Notes: generated from the letters alone by a model not told the origin. A stretch of DNA of 8,293 nucleotides from Bacteroidales bacterium (GCA_030618905.1 JAUXCL010000100.1:1-8293); one strand, 5' to 3'; counted from the first letter of the stretch, positions 1 through 7,952 are shown. Program-made: numbers and translations.

Positions 1-2
1 AC

Positions 3-2210
3 AGATACTGGGTCGCTCTCGGAAAATTTGAAATTAAACCGGAGACCAGGATCCTCACGGAAACTGATAAAGAAGCAGTGCTTGAAGTCAGTCAGTACTT
101 TGCTGAGAAAATTAATACATCCAGCGGTATTCCACTTGAAATATCAGATATCAACGACATCCAGGGCATCAGCAATGACATTATCCTCAGTACATTAAAT
201 GCGGATACCGCATGGGGTGATGAAGGGTATAAGCTGGAAGTCCAGGCAAATTCCGTGATCATCCATGCCTTCAAGCCGGCTGGATTGTTTTACGGTGTTC
301 AATCCTTATTGCAGTTATTGCCCCCTGAAATTGAAAGCAAAGAGCTGGTGCCGGATATGGATCTGTCAATCCCAACAGCAAGTATCAGGGATAGCCCCAG
401 GTTCACCTGGCGTGGGATGCATCTTGATGTGGGAAGGCATTTCTTTCCCATAGACTTCATCAAGAAATACCTTGACCTGATGGCCATGTATAAAATGAAT
501 ACTTTTCATTGGCACCTTGTAGAGGACCAGGGGTGGAGAATAGAGATCCTTAAATATCCCAGGCTAACTGAAATCTCAGCATGGAGGAATGAACCGGACG
601 GTAAGGTATATGGTGGATACTATTCACAGGATGACATCAGAGAAATTGTTGCCTACGCCAAATCAAGACATATAACGGTGGTTCCGGAGATTGAATTGCC
701 GGGCCATTGTATGGCTTCACTTGCTGCGTACCCTGAGCTGTCCTGTACAGGCGGACCTTTTGATGTCCCAAGTATCTGGGGAGTAAAAGGGGATGTTTAT
801 TGTGCGGGCAATGAAGCTACATTTGAGTTCCTGGAAAACGTATTGGCTGAAGTGATGGAGCTGTTTCCCGGAGAATACATCCATATTGGTGGTGACGAGG
901 TACCCAAAGATCGCTGGAAGAATTGCAGAAAATGCCAGAAAAGGATCAGGGAAGAAAGATTGGCAGATGAACATGAATTGCAAAGTTATTTCATCAGAAG
1001 GATAGAGGAATATTTGAATGCTCACGGCAAGAAATTAATTGGCTGGGATGAGATCCTGGAAGGAGGACTGGCGCCTGACGCTACTGTAATGTCGTGGCGG
1101 GGCATGGAAGGGGGCGTTAAGGCCGCCCAGATGCGGCACGATGTAGTCATGACACCTACCAGTCATTGTTATTTCGATTATTACCAGGCTGACCCGGCAA
1201 GCGAACCTCAGGCTATCGGTGGTTATACAACACTTAAAAAAGTCTATGAATTCAACCCGGTACCTGCGGAGCTCAATGAGCAGGAGGCAAAGCATATTTT
1301 AGGAGCCCAGGGCAATGTGTGGACAGAGTATATTTCAACGCCGGAATACGCTGAGTACATGGCAGTCCCCAGGATGATTGCACTGGCAGAAGTATGCTGG
1401 TCGCAGGCTGATCGCAATGAATGGAAAGGTTTTATCAGCCGTATGCAAAACCAATGGCCCCGCCTGGATGTGCTCGGCGTTAACTATGCTACAGGGACAT
1501 TCAGGGTAAGCATGAAACCGGAGTTTAACGATACCAATAATGTAGTAATGGTCAAATTGGAATCTGAATTGTTTGAGCCAGAGATTAAGTATACCACAGA
1601 TGGCACAGAGCCGACCGGTAACTCTGCTGTTTACACAAAACCCATCGAAATCAAGGCAACTACAACAATAAGGGCCGGAATCTTTGAAAACGGCAAGCTG
1701 AAAAGAGTTCCCTCAGAAAAAACAATCAGGATCCATAAGGCTGTTGGCAAGGATCTGCAGTATAAGTATTCTTATAGTGAAAAATATCCTGCAGGGGGTA
1801 AAAATGGCCTTGTTGATGGCTTGATCGGCTCCATCTATCATAATGATGGATTCTGGCAGGGATTTAATGGAGATGACCTCGAAGTCGTGGTTGACCTTGG
1901 TGAATCAAACAGAATCAGTTCCATTTCAATTTCATTCCTTCAGAAGATGCCAACCTGGATATTTTTACCGGAATACGTGAAATTTTCTGTTTCATTGGAT
2001 GGCAATGAATATACCGAAGTGGCTGAGATCATCAATGATATCCCGATTGAGAAAAAAGAGGCTGTCATAAAAGAATTCAAAAAGATATTCTCCGGGATTG
2101 ATGCCCGTTATATTAAAGTTGAGGCAAAAAATATTGGCAAATGTCCAGCCTGGCATTCCGGTGCCGGCAATCCAGCCTGGATTTTCGCTGATGAATTGAT
2201 TGTCAATTAA
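3..2210 (+). CDS. GH20 beta-N-acetylhexosaminidase with C-terminal discoidin module (5' partial)
   Basis: This exo-enzyme is predicted to remove terminal beta-linked GlcNAc or GalNAc by substrate-assisted catalysis. The frame is open to the window edge, so the start and export signal are lost; the GTG at 78 is internal, because family-like sequence (GKFEIKPETRI) precedes it. Counting from base 78, a GH20b domain runs to about residue 105 and the catalytic barrel from about 109 to 465. The barrel starts FTWRGMHLDVGRHF and includes HWHLVEDQGWR, the catalytic pair HIGGDEV (Asp273-Glu274) and GAQGNVWTE near its end. Next come a chitobiase C-terminal-like domain (about 475-553, with YTTDGTEPT) and a discoidin/CBM32-like module (561-709). 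All key catalytic motifs are intact. It is probably the upstream member of an operon with the GH3 and GH92 genes. GlcNAc versus GalNAc preference and linkage cannot be read from the sequence. Confidence 0.93.
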   Translation, partial: RYWVALGKFEIKPETRILTETDKEAVLEVSQYFAEKINTSSGIPLEISDINDIQGISNDIILSTLNADTAWGDEGYKLEVQANSVIIHAFKPAGLFYGVQSLLQLLPPEIESKELVPDMDLSIPTASIRDSPRFTWRGMHLDVGRHFFPIDFIKKYLDLMAMYKMNTFHWHLVEDQGWRIEILKYPRLTEISAWRNEPDGKVYGGYYSQDDIREIVAYAKSRHITVVPEIELPGHCMASLAAYPELSCTGGPFDVPSIWGVKGDVYCAGNEATFEFLENVLAEVMELFPGEYIHIGGDEVPKDRWKNCRKCQKRIREERLADEHELQSYFIRRIEEYLNAHGKKLIGWDEILEGGLAPDATVMSWRGMEGGVKAAQMRHDVVMTPTSHCYFDYYQADPASEPQAIGGYTTLKKVYEFNPVPAELNEQEAKHILGAQGNVWTEYISTPEYAEYMAVPRMIALAEVCWSQADRNEWKGFISRMQNQWPRLDVLGVNYATGTFRVSMKPEFNDTNNVVMVKLESELFEPEIKYTTDGTEPTGNSAVYTKPIEIKATTTIRAGIFENGKLKRVPSEKTIRIHKAVGKDLQYKYSYSEKYPAGGKNGLVDGLIGSIYHNDGFWQGFNGDDLEVVVDLGESNRISSISISFLQKMPTWIFLPEYVKFSVSLDGNEYTEVAEIINDIPIEKKEAVIKEFKKIFSGIDARYIKVEAKNIGKCPAWHSGAGNPAWIFADELIVN
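1758..2207 (+). other. Discoidin (F5/8 C, CBM32-like) module of the GH20 protein
   Basis: This is the last 149 or so residues of the GH20 protein. Landmarks are YPAGGKNGLVDG, GFWQGF, VVVDLG, WIFLPEYVKFSVSLDG and a dense C-terminal motif, NIGKCPAWHSGAGNPAWIF. The pattern (bound jelly-roll, 'vDLG', 'v.vSlDG', 'ryi.v.a.n') is that of the F5/8 C family, whose members often bind galactose, GlcNAc or related sugars. It aligns without gaps with the end of the GH92 protein at 6739-7191. Ligand specificity is unknown. Confidence 0.8.
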
Positions 2211-2269
2211 ATTATTGAAAAGATAATAACTTTGTCTCTTTCTGAATTTTAGACCAAATCATTGCATAC

Positions 2270-4228
2270 ATGAATACGATCCTCAAAATACTGGGCTTCT
2301 CATTTGCGGTCACCTTTATTAATTTCTCGTTTGGCCAGGCAACAGCTTTCCCGGCGCCAATAGCCCTGGCTGCAAGCTGGGATACAAGCCTGGTATACAA
2401 AGTAGGTAAAGCCATTGCACTTGAAGCCAGAGACAAAGGAAGGAATGTATTGCTCGCACCCTGTGTCAACATCCTCAGGCATCCCCTGGGAGGAAGAAAT
2501 TTTGAGACTTATGGTGAAGATCCGTACCTGGCCGCTCAGATGGCAGATGCGTTTATCAAAGGCGTGCAAAGCGAACCGGTAATCTCCAGTGTGAAGAGCG
2601 GAGCCATTGATGTGTATGTGATCGATGATCAGGTCAGGCGTTTATTGAGGGCAGGTTTTGATACAGGATTATTTGATAAGGATACCAGTGATACAAAGGA
2701 CACGCTGAATGTTAAAGCGCTTAATCAGCTGGCTTTACAAGCTGCCCGGGAAAGTATTGTCCTGTTGAAGAATCATGGTGGATTGTTGCCTCTGCATAAA
2801 GAAGAAATTAAAAGTATTGCACTTATCGGCCCAAACACCTATGAAGCACGTGTAGGTGGAGGTGGAAGTTCCCAGGTAAACCCGCGTTATGCCATTTCAC
2901 CATATGCAGGTATTCAAAAACTGGTCGGGGACAAGATCCGCATCAGTTCTACATACGGGATCGCAGCTGCCGGTGATATCATCCCCCTGGGTAAAGAATT
3001 CATGAGGCCTTTCTATCCGCTGAATAAACAACCCGGTCTTAAAGCAGAATATTTTGCCAACGCCGGACTTAAGGGTCCACCTGCGTTGACCAGGGTCGAT
3101 TCCATTATCGATTTTGTCTGGGGCTACGACTCCCCGCATCCTGATCTTATAGCGGCAGGTGATGACCATAATTTTTCTGTGAGATGGTCTGGTAAGCTAA
3201 TTGCTGCAAGCAGCGGCATTCATAAATTGAATATACTCTGCAATGGGGCCTGTCGCCTCTACATCAAAGAAGAATTGTTAATTGATGACTGGCAAAATAA
3301 TCCGGATGAATTGCGTACAGCTGAATATACTTTTGAGTCAGGACAGGAATATGACATTATTATTGAATACTTGTTTGAGAGCGGTATTGCAAACATTAAA
3401 TTTGGGTGGGAACTGCCCGGGCAGGACCTGATCTCCGCTGCGGTTTATCATGCCAGGAATGCAGATGTTGCCATCGTGTTTGCCGGCCTTTCTAATCGCT
3501 TTGAAAGCGAAAGCTTTGACAGGAAAACACTGGACCTTCCAAACCAGGAGATATTGATCAAAGCTGTGGTAGAAGCCAACCCCAATACTATTGTGGTCAT
3601 GGAAACCGGCTCCCAAGTGGTCATGGAAGACTGGATCAGGGATGTGCCGGCTGTCCTGCAAGCCTGGTATCCGGGGCAGGAAGGAGGAAATGCCATTGCA
3701 GAAGTCCTCTTTGGCGATTTCAATCCCACGGGAAGGCTGCCATTTACGATCGCCTGGAATGCCAGGGATTATCCTGTATTAGAAGAATACCAGGAAGATA
3801 TTTATATTGGCTATCGCTACTTTGACAAATACCAGAATAAGCCCCTGTTTTCATTTGGACACGGACTCTCGTATTCGATAATTGGCATCGGTAAGCTGCT
3901 GCTTCACCGGAGTACCGGTACCTATAACTTTTATGCCACAATAGAAATGAAGAATATGGGCAAACGTAAAGGCACTGAAATCCTTCAACTTTATATTCAT
4001 GATCCTGACAATAAGATTGCAAGACCGGAGAAAGAGCTGAAACGCTTTAAAAGGATCACACTGGAACCAGGCGAAAAGATGGTGGTAAGAATACCCTTCA
4101 ACCGCGGTGATTTTGCTCATTTCAATGAAGAAACCGGCAACTGGGCCATAGAGCCCGGCATTTACGAGGTGATGATCGGAACATCAGCCGATAATATTAA
4201 ATTGAGAAAGAAAATAGAAATAAAGTAA
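2270..4228 (+). CDS. Secreted GH3-family protein with PA14 insert, catalytic barrel internally deleted
   Basis: Intact GH3 enzymes of this kind are retaining beta-glycosidases (beta-glucosidase, beta-xylosidase and others). This copy is 652 residues; PA14-bearing relatives are usually about 800-870. Residues 1-23 form a signal peptide ending FSFGQ. It is followed at once by mid-barrel sequence ATAFPAPIALAASWD, then NVLLAPCVNILRHPLGG and NFETYGEDPYL. At residues 101-112 the text jumps from GVQSEPVI to SSVKSGAID, which belongs to the end of the barrel. The N-terminal DGPxGxR region, the conserved KH and the SDW nucleophile are therefore absent. The alpha/beta sandwich (about 155-250 and 385-500), the PA14 domain (about 255-385), the probable acid/base motif ESESFDR (412-418) and an FnIII-like end (about 540-652, with RPEKELKRF) remain. 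The frame has no stop. It is likely co-transcribed with its neighbours. A normal hydrolase role is unlikely; binding protein, decaying gene or assembly artefact remain open. Confidence 0.88.
   Translation: MNTILKILGFSFAVTFINFSFGQATAFPAPIALAASWDTSLVYKVGKAIALEARDKGRNVLLAPCVNILRHPLGGRNFETYGEDPYLAAQMADAFIKGVQSEPVISSVKSGAIDVYVIDDQVRRLLRAGFDTGLFDKDTSDTKDTLNVKALNQLALQAARESIVLLKNHGGLLPLHKEEIKSIALIGPNTYEARVGGGGSSQVNPRYAISPYAGIQKLVGDKIRISSTYGIAAAGDIIPLGKEFMRPFYPLNKQPGLKAEYFANAGLKGPPALTRVDSIIDFVWGYDSPHPDLIAAGDDHNFSVRWSGKLIAASSGIHKLNILCNGACRLYIKEELLIDDWQNNPDELRTAEYTFESGQEYDIIIEYLFESGIANIKFGWELPGQDLISAAVYHARNADVAIVFAGLSNRFESESFDRKTLDLPNQEILIKAVVEANPNTIVVMETGSQVVMEDWIRDVPAVLQAWYPGQEGGNAIAEVLFGDFNPTGRLPFTIAWNARDYPVLEEYQEDIYIGYRYFDKYQNKPLFSFGHGLSYSIIGIGKLLLHRSTGTYNFYATIEMKNMGKRKGTEILQLYIHDPDNKIARPEKELKRFKRITLEPGEKMVVRIPFNRGDFAHFNEETGNWAIEPGIYEVMIGTSADNIKLRKKIEIK
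2327..2347 (+). other. First deletion junction in the GH3 gene (signal peptide joined to mid-barrel)
   Basis: Here the signal peptide (ending FGQ, residues 21-23) is followed directly by ATAFP. In GH3 relatives that block comes after roughly 60-80 residues containing the 'mTleEK' helix and the DGPxGVR substrate-binding loop. Relatives commonly read 'W-G-x-ATAFP', so the FGQ at the join resembles the sequence that would precede ATAFP. That suggests recombination over a short similarity. The exact breakpoint cannot be fixed without an aligned relative. Confidence 0.55.
2570..2602 (+). other. Second deletion junction in the GH3 gene (nucleophile region lost)
   Basis: GVQSEPVI (residues 98-105) is the usual lead into 'xxVKHFxxNNQE' in GH3 barrels, whereas SVKSGAIDVYVIDDQVRR (107-124) is the usual lead-out after the SDW nucleophile loop ('LLxAVKxGxI'). 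Both sites normally contain Val-Lys, and one V-K pair remains here at 2591-2596 (GTGAAG). This is what a deletion between short matching sequences would leave. About 130-160 residues are missing by family expectation, and the reading frame is preserved. Confidence 0.65.
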
Positions 4229-4239
4229 TCCTGTATAAA

Positions 4240-7197
4240 ATGAAAATTGCTATTTGCTGTTTGCTATTAGCTATTTTGGCTGGATGCACAGCAGTTGAGA
4301 TCAAAGAGCCGGTGGATTATGTGAATCCTTTTATTGGAACCGGCGGACACGGGCATACCTATCCCGGAGCCGCTACTCCTTTCGGTATGGTTCAACTGAG
4401 CCCGGATACTCGAAAAGACAATTGGGATGCCTGTGCGGGATACCATTATTCAGACAATAGCATCTCCGGGTTCTCCCATACACATTTGAGTGGGACAGGA
4501 GTTGGTGATTATGGGGATATTCGCTTTTCTCCGGTGGCTTTTAGCCAGGATATGACTTCTGAAGAAATAGCTGGCTTCGATGTTAAATCAACATTTTCTC
4601 ATCAGCAGGAAACTGCCAGCCCCGGCTATTACAGTGTCATCCTTGATGATTATGATATTGCTGTTGAGCTGTGCGCAAGCCCTCGCTGCGGGCTGCATAA
4701 ATATACTTTTCCTGCTGAAAAGAATGCGGCTGTAATTATTGACCTGACGGAAGGGGTTACTTCTGACAAAATATTGGAAAACTGGGTAGAGGTAATCAAT
4801 GAGAAAACTATTTCAGGCTGCAAATCCTCCCGTGGATGGGCCAATGAGCAGGTCATTTATTTCTGGGTTGAATTTTCAAAGCCTTTCCATGATTATAAGA
4901 TCATGGAAGAGGATAAGCCGGTCAATTCAAACAGGTATTCAACTGATGAGCATTTGAAAATTATTTTAAATTTTGATTCGGGCAACGCACAAACAATTCT
5001 TGCCAGGGTTGGAATATCTGCTGTGGATGTTGAAGGAGCCCGGTTAAATCTGGAAAAGGAAATCCCTGGATTTGATTTTGACAGGCTAAGGGCTGTGGCC
5101 AGGGACAACTGGAATGACATGCTCAAAAAGATTGTAGTTGAAGGTGGAACAGAGGAGGATAAGACGGTATTCTATACTGCACTTTATCACTCATTCCTGG
5201 CTCCAAACTTATTTTCTGATGTCGATGGGCGTTATCGGGGACATGATTTCAAGATCCATAAAACCGATGGGCATAAGATGTATACCGTATTCTCACTCTG
5301 GGATACCTTCCGGGCCCTGCATCCTTTGTTTACCCTTGTCCAGCAGGAACTGACCAATGATTTAATCAATTCAATGCTAAGGATGTATGAGCAGGGTGGA
5401 CTCCTGCCGGTATGGGAACTGGCGGCAAACGAAACCTGGTGCATGATTGGGTATCATTCAATCCCGGTCATCACCGATGCGTATTTCAAAGGTATACGAA
5501 AGTACGATGTCGGGAAAGCCTTCGAAGCCATGAAGAAAAGCGCGGAAGAAGATCATCATGGGTTGAGGTATTACAAGCAATTCGGGTATATACCAGCGGA
5601 TAAAGAAGGAGAGTCTGTATCCAAAACCCTGGAATATGCTTATGATGATTGGTGCATAGCCATGATGGCCAAGGATTTAGACAAACAGAAAGACTATAAA
5701 AGATATATACAGCGGGCGCAATACTATAAAAATATATTCGATCCGGAAACCCGCTTTATGCGCGGAAAAATGAATGGCATGTTTGTAGAACCTTTTAACC
5801 CGGCTGAAGTCAATTTCATGCTCACTGAAGCCAATACCTGGCAATATTCCTTTTTCGTCCCCCAGGATATCTCTGGCTTAATGGATTTACTTGGCGGAAA
5901 GCGAGCTTTTGTTGAAAGGCTGGATACCCTGTTCAATACATCTGCTGAGTTATCGGGCAGGCATCAATCAGATATCACAGGGCTAGTCGGACAATATGCA
6001 CATGGCAATGAGCCCAGTCATCACATGGCCTACCTTTATAATTATGCCGGACAAGCCTGGAAAACACAGGAACTTGTGAGGAAGATCATGCGTGAGCTAT
6101 ACGGACCGGGGCCGGATGGATTGTGTGGAAATGAAGACTGCGGACAAATGTCAGCCTGGTATATACTCAGTTCAATGGGCTTTTATCCAGTAACACCAGG
6201 TACGGATGAATATATTATCGGTAGCCCGGTATTTGAGCGGGTGAGCATCAATCTGGAGAACGGAAAAAGCTTTGTAATTCATGCAGAACATAACAGCAAG
6301 GAAAATATTTACATTCAATCTGCCCGGCTTAACGGCACTGCATATACCAGAACATTTCTGAGCCATGCTGATATTATGGCAGGGGGGGAGCTGGTTTTTG
6401 AAATGGGCAATCAAAAGAATGAAGAGTGGGGTGTTCATGATTCGGATATTCCGCACACAGCCATCGCAGATCATCCCATAACCCCGGTACCTTATATCAT
6501 CGCCGATTCCAGGTCTTTTACTGAAGAAATGAGTATTGGATTGGCCAATATTTATCCTGAGGCCGAAATTTTCTATGACTTTGGCAATTCCCGCTCACTG
6601 GGTGGCTTTGAACCCTATGAAAAACCAATAAGCATCTCAAAGGCCACATGGTTGAGGACTTACGCCCTGAAGAACGAATGTTCGGTAAGCCAGCTGGCCA
6701 GCGGTGAGTTCAATATCATGCCTGAAGGGCGGACCGTGCAGATCAAGCATCCATACAATAGCCAGTATACCGCTGGAGGTGATTATGGCCTGATTGACCT
6801 GTTGAGAGGCGGTGAAAACTTCAGAACAGGGTTCTGGCAGGGTTACCAGGGAGTGGACCTTGACCTGGTGATAGACCTGGGCGCAGAGACAGGCGTCAGC
6901 ATGATCTCTGCAGGATTTTTACAGGATCAACGATCCTGGATATTCATGCCCGAATTTGTTGAAGTATCTGTATCCTTGGATGGGGAATCATATATCTCAT
7001 CAGGTCAGATCAAGAATGATATTCCACAGGATCAAGAAGGAGTAGTCATCAGGGAGTTTGTATTCCATCCCCCGGATGAAAGCATCAGGTACATTCATGT
7101 CTTTGCAAAAAATACAGGAAAGTGCCCGGAATGGCATCTTGGGTCAGGCAGTCCCGCCTGGATCTTCGTAGATGAAATTGTGATCAGACAGGATTAA
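4240..7197 (+). CDS. GH92 alpha-mannosidase lipoprotein with C-terminal discoidin module
   Basis: GH92 enzymes are calcium-dependent inverting exo-alpha-mannosidases acting on N-glycans and other mannosides. The start at 4240 gives a lipoprotein signal with lipobox LAGC and Cys16, so the protein is anchored to a membrane, probably outside the inner membrane. The N-terminal beta-domain carries FIGTGGHGHTYPGAATPFG and GFSHTHLSGTG (residues 77-87). The (alpha/alpha)6 domain carries SLWDTFR (352-358), TEANTWQY (529-536, holding the probable general acid Glu530) and GNEDCGQMSAW (630-640, holding the probable base and metal-site acidic residues). After about residue 745 come a degenerate chitobiase C-terminal-like domain (about 748-832) and a discoidin module (834-984), giving 985 residues against about 740 for a bare GH92. 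It starts 11 bases after the GH3 stop. Linkage preference (1,2, 1,3, 1,4 or 1,6) is not evident. A run of seven G lies at 6382-6388, in frame. Confidence 0.95.
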   Translation: MKIAICCLLLAILAGCTAVEIKEPVDYVNPFIGTGGHGHTYPGAATPFGMVQLSPDTRKDNWDACAGYHYSDNSISGFSHTHLSGTGVGDYGDIRFSPVAFSQDMTSEEIAGFDVKSTFSHQQETASPGYYSVILDDYDIAVELCASPRCGLHKYTFPAEKNAAVIIDLTEGVTSDKILENWVEVINEKTISGCKSSRGWANEQVIYFWVEFSKPFHDYKIMEEDKPVNSNRYSTDEHLKIILNFDSGNAQTILARVGISAVDVEGARLNLEKEIPGFDFDRLRAVARDNWNDMLKKIVVEGGTEEDKTVFYTALYHSFLAPNLFSDVDGRYRGHDFKIHKTDGHKMYTVFSLWDTFRALHPLFTLVQQELTNDLINSMLRMYEQGGLLPVWELAANETWCMIGYHSIPVITDAYFKGIRKYDVGKAFEAMKKSAEEDHHGLRYYKQFGYIPADKEGESVSKTLEYAYDDWCIAMMAKDLDKQKDYKRYIQRAQYYKNIFDPETRFMRGKMNGMFVEPFNPAEVNFMLTEANTWQYSFFVPQDISGLMDLLGGKRAFVERLDTLFNTSAELSGRHQSDITGLVGQYAHGNEPSHHMAYLYNYAGQAWKTQELVRKIMRELYGPGPDGLCGNEDCGQMSAWYILSSMGFYPVTPGTDEYIIGSPVFERVSINLENGKSFVIHAEHNSKENIYIQSARLNGTAYTRTFLSHADIMAGGELVFEMGNQKNEEWGVHDSDIPHTAIADHPITPVPYIIADSRSFTEEMSIGLANIYPEAEIFYDFGNSRSLGGFEPYEKPISISKATWLRTYALKNECSVSQLASGEFNIMPEGRTVQIKHPYNSQYTAGGDYGLIDLLRGGENFRTGFWQGYQGVDLDLVIDLGAETGVSMISAGFLQDQRSWIFMPEFVEVSVSLDGESYISSGQIKNDIPQDQEGVVIREFVFHPPDESIRYIHVFAKNTGKCPEWHLGSGSPAWIFVDEIVIRQD
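6739..7191 (+). other. Discoidin (F5/8 C, CBM32-like) module of the GH92 protein
   Basis: These are residues 834-984 of the GH92 protein. They share with the GH20 tail the landmarks YTAGGDYGLID, GFWQGY, LVIDLG, WIFMPEFVEVSVSLDG and NTGKCPEWHLGSGSPAWIF. By eye about 73 of 149 positions are identical with no gaps, though the DNA has diverged widely. This points to an old duplication or repeated acquisition of one module type, not a recent gene conversion. Confidence 0.8.
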
Positions 7198-7829
7198 TAA
7201 TTCTTGCCTAAGTAATCAGCAACACCGTCAGCTGTAGCCTTCATACCTGCATCACCTTGTTTCCAGTTGGCCGGGCAAACTTCACCAACCTCTTCGAAAT
7301 ATTGTAAAGCATCAACTATTCTGATGGCTTCATCAATACTCCTTCCGAGCGGAAGATCGTTGACAACCTGGTGACGAACAACGCCCTGCTTATCGATCAG
7401 GAATAATCCACGGAAAGCAACGGGGTCTCCTTCGAAATCCATTTCACCGTCTTCGGTGTATTCGTATTCACCGGCGAGGACATCATAGTTCTCAGAGATG
7501 GTCTTGGATAAATCGGCTACCAATGGGTATTTAACGCCCTTGATCCCGCCCTTGTTAACTTCAGTATTGAGCCATGCCCAATGTGAGAATTTGGAGTCGA
7601 TGGAGCAGCCCACAACGGCTACATTGCGTTTCTCAAATTCTTCAAGCTTCTCCTGGAAGGCCAGGAGCTCAGTGGGGCAAACAAAAGTGAAATCGAGTGG
7701 ATAAAAGAAAAAGACGACATGTTTTTTTCCAATATATTGTTCCAATGAGAATTTTTCAACGAATTCGCCGCCATTGATAACGGCATCTGCTTCAAATAAA
7801 GGTGCTTTTTTTCCTACTAATACTGCCAT
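7194..7829 (-). CDS. Typical 2-Cys peroxiredoxin (Prx1/AhpC group)
   Basis: This cytoplasmic thiol peroxidase reduces hydrogen peroxide and organic hydroperoxides. The peroxidatic cysteine is Cys51 in FTFVCPTE, and the resolving cysteine is Cys185 in GEVCPANWKQG, which completes an intersubunit disulphide. At 211 residues it is slightly long for the family, with an acidic insert at about 119-137 between the YDVL and AFRGLFLID blocks, as seen in other Bacteroidota homologues. The GGLG position reads GGIKG (94-98), and the C-terminal YF is replaced by YL (206-207). ATG at 7829 gives the expected MAVLVGKKAPLF start. It is transcribed toward the glycosidase operon and is functionally unrelated to it. 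Its stop overlaps the GH92 stop within TTAA. No reductase partner (AhpF) is in the window. Confidence 0.96.
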   Translation of the reverse strand: MAVLVGKKAPLFEADAVINGGEFVEKFSLEQYIGKKHVVFFFYPLDFTFVCPTELLAFQEKLEEFEKRNVAVVGCSIDSKFSHWAWLNTEVNKGGIKGVKYPLVADLSKTISENYDVLAGEYEYTEDGEMDFEGDPVAFRGLFLIDKQGVVRHQVVNDLPLGRSIDEAIRIVDALQYFEEVGEVCPANWKQGDAGMKATADGVADYLGKNY

Positions 7830-7952
7830 GATTAATATCTATTTTTATAACAAACTGTTAGACAATGAATAACAAAGGCGTTTGAAAATTAACTGACGCA
7901 TTTACTAACTCTTTGGGATAATGAACATCCAGTGATTGTGTATAACTTCGGC

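Noticed and set aside
78..80. GTG as the start of the GH20 gene
   Set aside because: The frame is open to base 3 with GH20b-like sequence ahead of the GTG, so the gene starts before the window.
717..1025. 102-codon minus-strand frame within the GH20 gene
   Set aside because: It lies wholly antisense to a clear GH20 catalytic domain and has no recognisable protein features.
2211..2269. Terminator or separate promoter between the GH20 and GH3 genes
   Set aside because: The 59 bases show no hairpin with a T run and no clear TAnnTTTG box, so an operon is simpler.
3338..3729. Overlapping minus-strand frames within the GH3 gene
   Set aside because: They are antisense to the well-conserved PA14 and sandwich domains and resemble no family.
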